From positions 1,106,803-1,170,802 of the forward strand of contig NW_008708400.1 in assembly GCF_000327385.1 (NCBI RefSeq): a DNA stretch of 64,000 nt, written 5' to 3'. Every line of letters starts with the position of its first letter. The stretch's first letter is position 1. The translations under genes and the position numbers were made by a program. Source of the stretch: Lottia gigantea (lineage: Eukaryota > Mollusca > Gastropoda > Lottiidae). A model generated the notes under the pieces. It ran no database searches and had not been told where the DNA came from. It saw only the letters and a program-made list of their open reading frames with translations. This document shows, piece by piece, positions 13,803 to 24,945 of the stretch.

Positions 13803-14450
13803 CTAACAAAAAAGATAACGAGCTGTTACTACAGTGAAACCGTCTGGCACCTCCTTCTCTAATACAACAAACGCAAAATTAATCATAGTTTACACCATTG
13901 AAATCGGAATTTCAAAAACTAGCGTTTTGTGACACCATATACGGCCATTCCTTTGAAGTCGCTATTTTTAAATAGATGACGTAATTTGCGTTTTGAGACT
14001 CGCATTCAATGTTTAAAAAACGAGGCGCGAAATGTGTATAATGCTCACGTCTGTCTCATATTGGAAATATAATCTCCATTTGAAAACTACCTGTCTAGGA
14101 CTAAAAAAATAATTTAGGAAAGCTATATGCGATATGAGATGAGCAGTTTTCGTTTGGCCGATATTCACCATTGTAGTAAATAAATTGTAACGCAGCAAAA
14201 TGATATCTATTATATTCATGAAAATGGTAATAACATAAATCCCTTAGAAATTACATTCCATAAATCTCATACTCAGAACGGAAGATTCCTATAATAATAT
14301 ACAGTTCATCATATTTTTTTTAAAAGAGAATCTTTTATGGTATCTAAAAGATCACTTTTACGGTATAAATATCATTAGGAAAATTCTCCTGAGATTAAGA
14401 TAATGCACATAGTAAGGTTCTGATGCTTAATTGGACAGTGAACATAAAAG

Positions 14451-14854
14451 TGAATATAGGGCACACGAAGAACATAAGTACTTGAAGGTTGAACTGACAT
14501 CAGGTATCAAAAAGCTGCAATTTCACGAGGGAAGTGAATATAGAGCAATGAAGAACAATACGTAAAGAGCAACATAAGTACTTGAAAGTTGAACTGTTAA
14601 TGGGTATTAAAGGATTGTGGTTTTCACGAGGGGTGAAAACAGAGCACATGAAGAGCAACACAAGTACTGTTTGTTGAACTGTTTATGGGTACTATAGTAC
14701 TGCGATGTCACGAGGTGAATATAGAGCACATGAAGAACAAAATAAGTACATGTACTTGAAAGTTGAACTGTTAATGGGAACTAAAAGATTGTGATCTCAC
14801 GAGGGAAGTGAATATAGAGCACATGAAGAACAAAATAAGTACATAGAGGTTGAA
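14451..14854. repeat. Tandem array of about 80-105 bp units
   Basis: Blocks of the form 'gtgaatatagagcacatgaagaacaa', 'taagtacttgaaagttgaactg', 'ttaatgggta-ctaaa' and 'ttgtgatctcacgaggg' recur in order about five times. The last two units are nearly identical to each other, while the earlier ones carry indels. No reading frame is maintained across the units. Confidence 0.8.
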
Positions 14855-15624
14855 CGGACGAATGATTAAAATTTCAGAATGGTTAGATACTGCTAGGGGC
14901 ATGATTCTGTCTAGCAGGCGAGCTTAAAACACCAGCCCTGGTGCTAAAAATAAGGACACGTGTGAACAGTACTGTTATGGTTTTTCGAATTAGATTAGCT
15001 ATAGCTCAATTCTGTTGTGTCGGTTTCATTTTATCTGGTAATAAAGGGTCAATTTCGTCCTTCTAAACACGTTCCTAAATAATGGTTCGAGGAAAATTAC
15101 ACTCATTCAGGACTTGATTATCTCGACTTGTCTAGATTCTGTCGTCTTTTCAAAGCAATTCTAGTGGAAGAATAAGGATAATTACTGCTATTTGCTGTCA
15201 TGTTTAAGGTAATCATAAGCTATTATTGTTATAGTGAGTAATAGCAATAAACTTGCGTATTTATGTGTCTCGAAACACCCTTGTGACCAACAATAAAGAA
15301 ACTAGTCGATAGATCATAAATATACAATGTTGATATGGGCATCCATTAAGGGAATTTAGATCTGGTAAAGCATTGGATTTATATACCTTTGACGGATTAA
15401 TAATCTAAAACGTCTCTAGCGATATAGGGAATTTCCAACTTCATCCATACCAAAATATTAAACCAAATAGCGCATTCAATAGCTATTGAATTTACTTGAA
15501 TTGAATTGATAATTAATGGAATGAAATAAATGAACCTAGAAGAACAATGCCCTGCTGTGTAAACGAGCTACATGTTTGCCTCGTGAGGCATTAACACCAA
15601 CTTAGATAAATGGGGTAGGTCTAT

Positions 15625-15750
15625 AACTATCAGGCCCGTAGCTACAGGGTGGGGGGATGAATTATCCCCACCTCCTTAAAAATATTAACAAGCAAGCCAT
15701 TACACCACACTTCACCACTTGCTGCGCCAAACTGTCTGGCTACGGCTATA
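15625..15750. mobile_element. Small hAT-like MITE remnant
   Basis: Short inverted ends are visible: CCCGTAGCTACAGG on the left and, in reverse, AGCCGTAGCCAG on the right, about 120 bp apart. The left end continues into a GGGTGGGGGG run and a matching 'tatccccacc'. The arrangement resembles ends of hAT-type elements common in molluscs, but the boundaries and any target duplication are unclear. Confidence 0.35.
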
Positions 15751-18700
15751 CGTCATATTGGTAGCAAAAGCATTGTGTCATTTCGCATTGTGTCATTTCG
15801 ATCGGTTTGCTTAGACAAAATAAAGCACGAAATTAAACTGTATTGCAGTGCAAAGAATTCCTTTTTTGAAAAATTAAAGAGTGAACTTAAGTATAAACAT
15901 ACTCACACAAAATTAGTCTTTTTAATCCTATTAAAAGCGTCAAACTATATTTATATTCATCTAGATTTTCAATATATGACTATTTTGTGTATAATTATGT
16001 TAAGAATGTAGTGAAGTATACACCTTAAAAAAACGTTTATTATGCACCTTGAACCACCAGGGCTGAACGTGTTAAACACAATAAAAAGCAGACCAGAGCA
16101 CATCCTATTCACATCCTTAGTAAATCCAATACAATGTATTCTGCTTATAGATGTGTCCTCAAACTCAACACCTCCGTAAGCGCAACGAATGGCTAAGAAA
16201 AATGAGGAATCCCCTTTATGACACCATAACTGTGATGGGATTTTACTCTCCTTTGTGGAATCATAGTAAACGGACACATGCAATCACGATTTGAGTTTTA
16301 ATTTGAGCTTGAGATTGAGTTTGATTTCGGGAAGGGAGGGTTTGATTCTCCCAAATGTACAGGCCTAGGCCTAGGCCTACGCTTACGTTTACATATAATC
16401 GCAGCTTTAGTTGTCATACTTCCCATTGAGCATCAGCGGAGCATTTCTCTAATTTAAAATTTAAAATCGATAGGTTACCTGTTTTGTGATGGGAATATTG
16501 TGTTGCTCAATATAATATGAAATGTTGCTTTAGTTCTATTGAACCTTATTATTATTAAACAATTATTGTTCGCTAAAAAAGTTTTCATATTCGTTTTGCC
16601 TTTCACCTATTCATGTGTCACGACACCACACATAAATATACAGTATATACGATATGTTTTGTTCAGCCCATGTTCTAAAATTACGGAAGAACGATTAGGT
16701 GGTTTTCTGTAATGTAAATCTGGTTATCATTTGACATGAATATGTTTTTTTTACCTGCTGCAGATGCAGTTGATTTGAAGTGCGTAATTATATATATATA
16801 TATATAATCCTATCAATCAGTTCACCTACTCTTTGTCCTAAAACACAATAAAGTCGATAATTCTACCCCTTGACTGTATTGTGGTAGTACTGACAAGTTA
16901 AGCTCGTTTTATCTTCCGGGTGAGACAGTAAACCAAGGCCCGATTTTCTTCATAGTATGCACATCTAAGGCTAATGTAGATGTACAGCCAAACTATATTT
17001 CATTGCACACTAAATATTGTTTGTAATCATCATTAGACAAATTTAAAGCAGAAAAATAGAACGTAAAACTCCATTTCATTCCACTCCACTTGAACTATAT
17101 TTCCACTATACCTTTAAAATTCATATTTCCGTAGCTATATTGTAAACAGAGCCTTTTAACAATGAGTTAAAAATAGCATTAAGTAGATAAACGAACAATT
17201 GGAATAAAAATTACAATGCGTATATCTCATCTAAAACTTAATGAAACTTAACGTGGTCGGTAAATCAGTGTTAGGTAAAGGATTCCCTTTTTCAAAATTG
17301 GAACCCCTAAAATGGTAATGGGGGCACCTTCTTATATTCGGTTTGGGCTATACGGATAAATATATAAACAACAAATCTTGTATCATAACATTAATCCTAT
17401 TTTTCTACTGCTGCCAACACAAGTCATGTAGATAGTCTGGATTTATACCAAGAAAATAAAAAACACAATTGAATCAGTAGTCAGAATTATTGATACGTCT
17501 TGTAAACAATAAAGTAAAATTCAATACATCTTACCTGTTGCTTTCCTATATAGTTCTGTCCTTTACCGGATTTCTCTTTTCAAATTTACGCCATTACGAC
17601 CATAATAGCTTCTTATGATTCCAGCATTAAAATGTCAACAAATCCACTAACACGTGTATCGAATACTACATTAACAAACTATTATAAATACACACATTCT
17701 TATAACTCGGTAGTATCCTTGGGGAACAATGTCTCCATGGAAACGGAAACGCGTCTACAAGCAATTCTGGAAGCAGCCACAGATCGTCCGCAATTAATTT
17801 GCTGCAGACAGATGGATTTCTTATTCAAAATTTCTTTAACAAGCTTCTTAACCATAATGACAATACATTTCCATTCAGTGCCATACATTACATGTATATG
17901 GAAGTCTCGGTATTCCTCGGAACTGATAGAGAAACGAGATCTGATCGATAATTGACTTCTACGGGATAAATGCCGGCCATTACAGGTTGTCATAAACACT
18001 ATTCTACTAATTTCAACGACTTAGCTCAATTAGGCGATATAAATCCAATTTCCAAGTTCCACGCTTCATATAATTGGAATACTAGGAACATTATTATCAA
18101 CATCATAGGAAAAAAATATCGGATAATTACAGCTCATGAAGGTCTTGTTATTCTCTCTTCATTTGATTCTTTGCGTTTCATGTGGGCACCAATAACAAAT
18201 AGAGTATACTATGTTTGGTCCTATTGATGTTGCATAGAAACCAATTTGCTTGGGAGTAAGAGACAGAAGGACAAGGAAAGGGGGGGGGGGTGTTTCCGTG
18301 TAGCAGTTGAAAGATTATTAAGCGAAGCAATGGTATTATGGCTCCATGAAAGTTATAAGGATAGCACATACAGCCGAAAAATTGCAGCTAAAGTTTCACA
18401 AATATTCTACAACGTACATATTGCAATGCTGGCATATCTGTCCGGAATAGTCGAACTAGATGTCGACCACGATTGGTGTCAAACAGAGACTACATTACGA
18501 TTCAATGTATTTTAAATGATTCAAAGGTAGGATTTGTTCGACAGTTAAGACCGCTTGAAGTATAACATAAGAATATGATATTTCTCAAGAGCAGTGCTTT
18601 TTAAATGTTATCAATAGATATAGGCCTAAAAAGAGGAACAGTGGTAGGTAATTTTGATCTTTAGAGAATACAATACTTCATAATGAAATTCCCAATGAGC

Positions 18701-19224
18701 ATGCAATACGAATTCTTCGATATATTAAATCTAATTCGTCATTCAGGAAAGAAAACACCATCCCTATTACGCTTTTCCGGCCATATTTTGGTTGAAACAC
18801 GAATGTACCAGGCAACAGTGATTCTAAGGGGTCGATCTGTTGACATATGACATAATTAAAGATGGCCTAACATTTAGTCTGAATATTGAGAAAAGAGACG
18901 AAAAGATCAAACGAAGAGTCAACTAATTTATAGCTCGGCATTGATTACTTCATGTTCAATCCGTCAGTTTCATCACGTTTCAGCTTCTAGATCTTAGTTT
19001 AGTGTGATAACTACAAATTATCACATTTTCTACTGTCTTTATGCTTGATTACATTTAGTCAATCAATTTTACCACCTATGTTTTTCGCTGTCTAGATCGA
19101 TACCATGTTTGCTTCGCCATCAAACACGTTCGATGATATACCAGATTGCACAAATTTTCCTCGGCATTGCCGCGCAGAAGTCGTGGCAGGTTGTGCCGTT
19201 TGGAAGCTTGTAGCGGAGCGAAAC

Positions 19225-19925
19225 GTTAACGCACTGTATAGCGTGCTAAATATTTGAACATTTCAAAATTCTCACTACGACATTACACGCATACAAATCC
19301 CTTTGCAGACTCCTTACGCTAGCTCACGAAGACCTTAATCATTGACAAGCCGAAGTGCGTTTCATTGCGCAAACGGAATTCATGCAAGTGTGACTTTATT
19401 GTGGATACATTATAAGTGTTATTGGGTATTCATTTGATCTCCTTGCTTACAAATTTGTAAGTTATTGCTTGACTTAATTCACGCATTAAAGTAGCAGTAC
19501 ACATTAATATTTATTGCATATTATGATGTTTGACAAAAAGTATTGTAATTAGATGCACACTGAGTTGTAAGAAACAATTACATATAGCCTTTACTTCCAG
19601 ATTTTATAAATATAAATAGCATTCTGAATGGAACAAACTCACGCCATCAATACGAAGAAATTCACAAGAAAGTTCACACTTCTGCTCAATTTTTGAAAAA
19701 GATCTATATAACATCACCCTCAAATCAATCACAGTTTTTTTTCAAGGATATCGCTCTACGCAGTGGTGGTGGCAAGGTGTGCACATGGTACGGAAACTCA
19801 TGCATACCAAATATTTGAACATATAAAAATTCTCTAGACGTCATGCCAAGTACCACAGAGCCCTTTGCAGCTCACAAAGACTTTAATCATTGGCAATTCG
19901 TGCAAGTGTCAGTGTGACCTAGATA
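19225..19925. repeat. Diverged local duplication (about 19225-19400 and 19785-19925)
   Basis: The first copy has 'aaatatttgaacatttcaaaa', 'ccctttgcag', 'gctcacgaagaccttaatcatt' and 'catgcaagtgtgac' in order. The second has 'aaatatttgaacatataaaaa', 'ccctttgcag', 'gctcacaaagactttaatcatt' and 'cgtgcaagtgtcagtgtgac'. Some 380 bp of unrelated AT-rich sequence separate them. Confidence 0.7.
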
Positions 19926-21312
19926 AGTTACTATAATCTTAAAGTAATTTATATTTAAATTGTCATGTTATATAATAATATACATGCATGAATTGTGAAA
20001 TAAAATCTAAATAAAGTGTCTTTAACGCTAGGCTTATGATATTGACTTGTTTCAAATTTATGTTGCTCGTTGCTATAACAATGAGCTGTTCTTTTATGAG
20101 GACCTTTTGCATTTGGTATACTATGTCGTTAAAGAAAACATCATTGTACTAGGGTGTTTACCTGAGGCAAAAACCATTTTATCTTTCTTCAAAACGGTAG
20201 ACTTTAAACGATATATTTAGCAGATATCATATTTATATTCTTAATTTTACAAAGTTATCTCTTCGGTCAATTTAGGATTTAGGCATTTGCTTTATTTGCC
20301 TTGATTTAGTAACGGCCCTGTATACTCCACACGAATGACTTTGAATTTATAAACTAAACACCTTGATTTTACTATTTCGGTCAAATATTCGATGAAGTCC
20401 CATAATGAATGGTTTTGTTTTATGGTAAAAAGGCTAATGATATTTTAATTTCAATCTGGTGGAAACTTTCCAATTAATTTCATTCATTATCGTTTTGTAA
20501 TTAATAATCATCATCGAAAAGCATCAGACACTGCTGAAATTGACAGAGGGTCAAATTTTGTAAGTAAGGACAATACAATGCAAAAGGTTTATCAAAATAT
20601 CATCAAATTCAAACTTAAAAAGATCTACACTGCTGTATTTATAGGTCAAATTTGACCCGAACCTGTCTAAGATGACTGACATCAAAAAGCCTATGCATAT
20701 ATAGATTAGATTTAGAATTAGATAAATACTAAAGCTTTTACCCTGTTGAAGCGTAACTTGACGATTATATTTTAGAAAGTAAATCAAAATATGATAACGA
20801 GTATAATTTGCAATAATTGTTGCATGACTTCAAGATATTTCTTAGAATATGTATTAATTCAGTATAGTTTTTTTTCACGCAAGAAAAGATATATATTTTG
20901 TTTGTGTGCGTGATGGTTTAGAAGAGTTGAAAATAAGTTGAGGGAAGATCGTTTCTATACTTGCTCTTTCTTGGCCTCTTGACAATGATCCATAATGAAA
21001 TCTAGTGATTAAGTCAATTAAAAAAAAGGTTACGCCATGCAGTGTGCAGTGAGAGATATTTTGAATAATGATGACGTCATTCAGTGCATGTATATGGTTG
21101 CAATATTCTATCCTGTAACGTTAATAATATTTTCATGCTTTGTCTGAATTACCCTTCTGTTCCAATCATCTACGTGTCTAAGCCATGCGAGTCAAAATAG
21201 ATTTTTCGCGTACAGGTTTCGTAAATCACACCTCCTACGAGAAGACCCGAGGTCGTTTCTAAACCTGAACCATAAACTTTGTTTCAAGGTAGATTATCTT
21301 ATACTAAATATT

Positions 21313-21772
21313 TTAAAGGGGTATTCCGCTTTTTTGTAAAATTATCAAAAACGTTGTAAGTTCTACCTGAAAATATTTCTAAATTATGCTATGTACATCT
21401 ATGTTTCTACTTTATCAAACTGAATTTGTTTCACAAAGGGTTAATTGAAAACGTTACCAATTGTAAATTAAGCATTTTGACCTAGTTGTGGTTTCTGCCT
21501 TTATAATGACTCAAACCTTCATATTTCCCTACAATATGGCGTTTATTTCACTCAAATCTGTACGTTAGTTTTATAACACCCCAAAAACCATAACTTTATT
21601 AAAACCTTGCGTAAACTTTTTAAATATTTTTGGCGTTCAAATTAACAGCTGGATTCTTTTAGTTGAAACTTTCAGATACGTTAAGGGCACATTCCTATAG
21701 ATTTTGGAGTATAGTTTTCAGAAATTTGAGCAAAATAAATTGTGTCCTACATAAAAGCGGAATGTCCCTTAA
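21313..21772. mobile_element. TTAA-flanked MITE (family B), 460 bp
   Basis: Terminal inverted repeats are clear: the left end reads TTAAAGGGGTATTCCGCTTT, and the right end, read in reverse, TTAAGGGACATTCCGCTTTT, with similarity extending about 25 bp. TTAA sits at both borders. There is no coding content. The first few bases resemble MITE family A, but the interior is unrelated. Confidence 0.75.
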
Positions 21773-22779
21773 AGAATTGTAATTTTTCTTTTTTAATATT
21801 TCAGTACATTTGTGTTGGTACACAGTATTATGTCGGTAGTGTTTGTACAAATCGTCGTCGTTCTCGCAAACCGACGAATATGAAAATTTCATGTTTTGAG
21901 AAAAACGCCTTTAAAGTTTATGAAAAGTTTGTATCTTCAATTAAAAATTGCTATTGACATGACAATAATAATCAAGGTGGCTATGTGTGCTATAACATAT
22001 CTATTTCGAAATGATATAGCTTTCCCGCCATCATGATATGTGATTTGACCTTGGTAAAGGTCAAAGTACAGGTATTTCAGATTCGACACTTTGTGAGACA
22101 AACATAATTTTGCGATACCCAAATTCGTCAAGATTCGCCATTTTGCGAGACAAATTTTTTGACTTTTCCAAGAAAAACATTAGATTCGACTACGCGTTCA
22201 CAGCTAAAAACGTTGAATATAGATCCCTCTGTGGAAATCGAAAAGAGTGGGTCATTATTCAGAATGAAACACATATTCTTTACCTTGCGTAAGTCTCGAA
22301 ATAACACTGTGTATAAATATGCTAATGCAACACCAATATGCAACACCATTTTATTTTATTTGACTAATCAGTAAACTGCAGTTATTTTGCAAGTTTGAAG
22401 GTTACTATCCATCATAATAATAGTACTGGTTCACATGCATTTTTAGTATCCATAAATTACAAAATTAACAAGTTCATTTAATTGTACTATTTAAGGTGAA
22501 ATAAAATGTTAATAGACACGAATATATACAATTAGAAGCATTTCAACATAATATATAATCTCTAAATGACAATTAGAATTAGATAAAACATTAAATAAAT
22601 AAGAACACTATTATAGATATACTACTCCTTCCTTTAATTTTTGCAGCGTTTCAATTCACATACAGGAATCTTTATCAAGCACAAAATAATAATAATGATA
22701 GAAAACAGAACAACAGAGAAAACAGTGGGTGTGGCATAAGTCCAGCTATGAAAAAAATTGTGAGTAAAGAAATAGTTAG

Positions 22780-23090
22780 GCCTCCGATTTTCAATAGGGT
22801 TCATCTTTGAGTGATTACACAGGCTAACACTATGCATTCAGATAATGATCACTGTTAAAAATTTTTATTCAAGGGTAATAACTCATAGTAATATAGTAAA
22901 TATTATTCAATTTCGCCGATTTTCAATAGGGTTCATCCTTTGGTGATTATAAACACTCACACCAAGTTTCGTCAAAATCCATCAAGAAACCAGCAAGAAC
23001 AAGGGCAATAACTCATAGTAAATATTTTTCGATTCGTCTGATTTTCAATAGGGTTCATCTTTGGGTCCATCAAGAAACCAGCTCTCTATC
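22780..23090. repeat. Three-unit degenerate tandem repeat, about 125 bp period
   Basis: The string GATTTTCAATAGGGTTCAT occurs at 22786, 22918 and 23040. Between the copies lie related blocks such as 'aagggtaataactcatagtaa' and 'ccatcaagaaaccagc'. The array directly abuts the Penelope-like fossil. Similar 'accaagtttcatcaa' text occurs near 26640, so the unit belongs to a wider dispersed family. Confidence 0.7.
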
Positions 23091-23099
23091 GTGTCCACA

Positions 23100-24480
23100 A
23101 ACAATTGTGATCCCACATGTATGGCAGATAGTGTCCCTGTTCAATTCTGGTTTTTATTTCGTAATTTCGATAGCTTCCCGTATAACTCAGTCTTTCCAGT
23201 TTTGGTAGGTTGGTGGCTAAAATATCAGGTTCCCATTTCATATTGTGGTTAGGGGAATTCTGGATGTGTTCGGCTATGGCTGATTTTTCAATATCCAGTT
23301 TATTGCATGCTGATTTATGTTCTTTAAGTCTAACAGAAATAGGTCGGGATGTTTCATCAATGTAGGTTTGTTTGCAGCTACCTTCCAGTTTATATATAAC
23401 TACTTAGGGATCTACGGTTGGTTTATCAATTCTGCCATCAGCTTGTAGGTGATTCTGTTGGGTTGGCTGGCTTCTAAAGGCTATGTCGATGTTAAGGTTT
23501 TTTGTGATAATTCTCTTTATCGGGTGGCTAACAGTTGAAATAGAAGGGATAATCATTCTGGTAGGTGCGTTGTTCCTTTGAGTAGGTTGGTTTCGTTGGT
23601 TGATATAGTCATGTTTATCGTGTCATTAACTAAATTAGGTGGATAATTGTAAGGAGGTCACTTTCACAAATATTATGGGGTCAGCATTGAAATTATTCCT
23701 TGTTCTATTTTTGGTTGGGTGGTTGGATTGATAATTTATGTACTGATCAGTATGTGTTGGTTCGGTTTCATAGGTAAACTTGATTCTTGGATGGTTGGCG
23801 TTGAGGTGATTCAGTAGCGAGATTGGGTCATGATCGTTATCTAATACAACGAAAGTATCATCAACTTTTCTGAGTCAGGTTAAGAGTTGGAATGGTGATA
23901 TTCTAAGGGCATTTCCTTCAAATTCGGACATATATATTCTGTGATGAGAGGGCTGATTGGAGAACCCATTGGAAGACCATATAGTTGTCCATATATATCT
24001 GATTTCCATGTGAAGTAGGTGGAGTTATGACAATTCCAGAAGGGTAATTATACTTTCGATTTTCATAGCAGTAGAGATGGTGTTAGGCTGGCTTTCTGTT
24101 CTGGTTTTCACTAATTGTAAAGCTTCATTGCATGATATGTTGGTAAATAAGTCAATCACCTCATAGCTAATAATTTTGCCGAAATTATATTTGGATTTGA
24201 TGTCACAGAAACTATTAGAATCACTGATGAAGCTGTTTTCCTAAGAGGTGAGAGAAGTTTCGCAAGGTATTTGGATGTATTATTAATGCGCTGCCACGGG
24301 AGCAAACTAGAAGGCGAACTTTAATCGGGTCTTTATGAATCTTGACTTGAGCTTTGGCATATGGAGTTCTTTTAAGATAGATTTTAGTTTACGGTCAAGC
24401 TTTGAGGTAGGGTCCTTAGTTATCTTCCTATATGTAGATTCATCCGCTAATGTATTATAAACTAGTTCATTAAGGTGGCC
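23100..24480 (-). mobile_element. Penelope-like retroelement fossil (RT and GIY-YIG parts)
   Basis: Read on the minus strand, this stretch shows, in order, a reverse-transcriptase core resembling Penelope-like elements (a DLFTNI-type motif, then a D-TFVVLD motif followed by LLNHLNANHPRIKFTYETE) and a C-terminal GIY-YIG endonuclease with the motif YIDETSRPISVRLKEH. That order is characteristic of Penelope-like elements. It is a 5'-incomplete and broken relic with several interruptions and has no intact frame, so it is a moderately old copy. The left boundary merges with tandem repeats. Confidence 0.75.
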
Positions 24481-24909
24481 ACGATCAATTACAAATTAAA
24501 GGTAGTGAGACTCGTTAATACAATACATTGGCTAGGCATAGAAAGGAATAGAATATAAACTACGATTATGTGGGATGTGCACTTTAAATACATGTAGTGT
24601 ACACATGGGCATGACGTATACTATTGTAAAACATTGTCTTATTGTAAGTACATTGTATATTGTAATGACTGACCGAGTGTTGACTTCATATTCGACGTCA
24701 TTGTACCCGGTTATTCGTCGATTTGAAAGTCCCGCTAAGTGACGAATCAGTTTGAGAGATTTTTATTTTATGAATTTCTGTTATTGGGCAGTTGTGCAAA
24801 CAAGATGTCAGATGAAGGGAAGCAACTACAATAATATATGAGTAACCATTTCGTTCAGTAGATATCCAAAGGATACGATTTAGAAACCATTTTTTTCATA
24901 AAACATAAC

Positions 24910-24915
24910 TTTATT
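24910..24915 (-). promoter_or_regulatory. Polyadenylation signal AATAAA
   Basis: A canonical AATAAA on the minus strand lies 30 bases past the stop codon of the lustrin/WAP gene, consistent with a very short 3' untranslated region. Confidence 0.65.
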
Positions 24916-24945
24916 TACTATAATAATTGAGTAAGTTATCGATAT

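Larger units (their letters stand above)
13803..24945. other. Gene-poor region with repeats and retroelement debris
   Basis: No further exon could be supported here. The stretch contains a tandem array near 14.5 kb, a small hAT-like remnant near 15.7 kb, a TA microsatellite at 16791-16806, a poly-G run near 18.28 kb, a local duplication at 19.2/19.8 kb, a TTAA MITE at 21.3-21.8 kb, tandem repeats at 22.8-23.1 kb and a Penelope-like fossil up to about 24.5 kb. Open frames around 17.6-18.5 kb overlap on both strands and show no domain. Confidence 0.6.

Noticed and set aside
11181-14854. CRISPR-like arrays
   Set aside because: The repeats are directly abutting tandem units without unique spacers, and the sequence is eukaryotic.
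15969-16283. 104-codon minus-strand frame, gene-like in its first 80 residues and ending near an AATAAA
   Set aside because: No domain or family recognised, and no splice partner. It could be part of an unknown repeat. Not called as a gene.
17632-18515. Several overlapping open frames of 85-107 codons on both strands
   Set aside because: Frames overlap on opposite strands without domain signatures, and one crosses a nine-base G run; likely chance.
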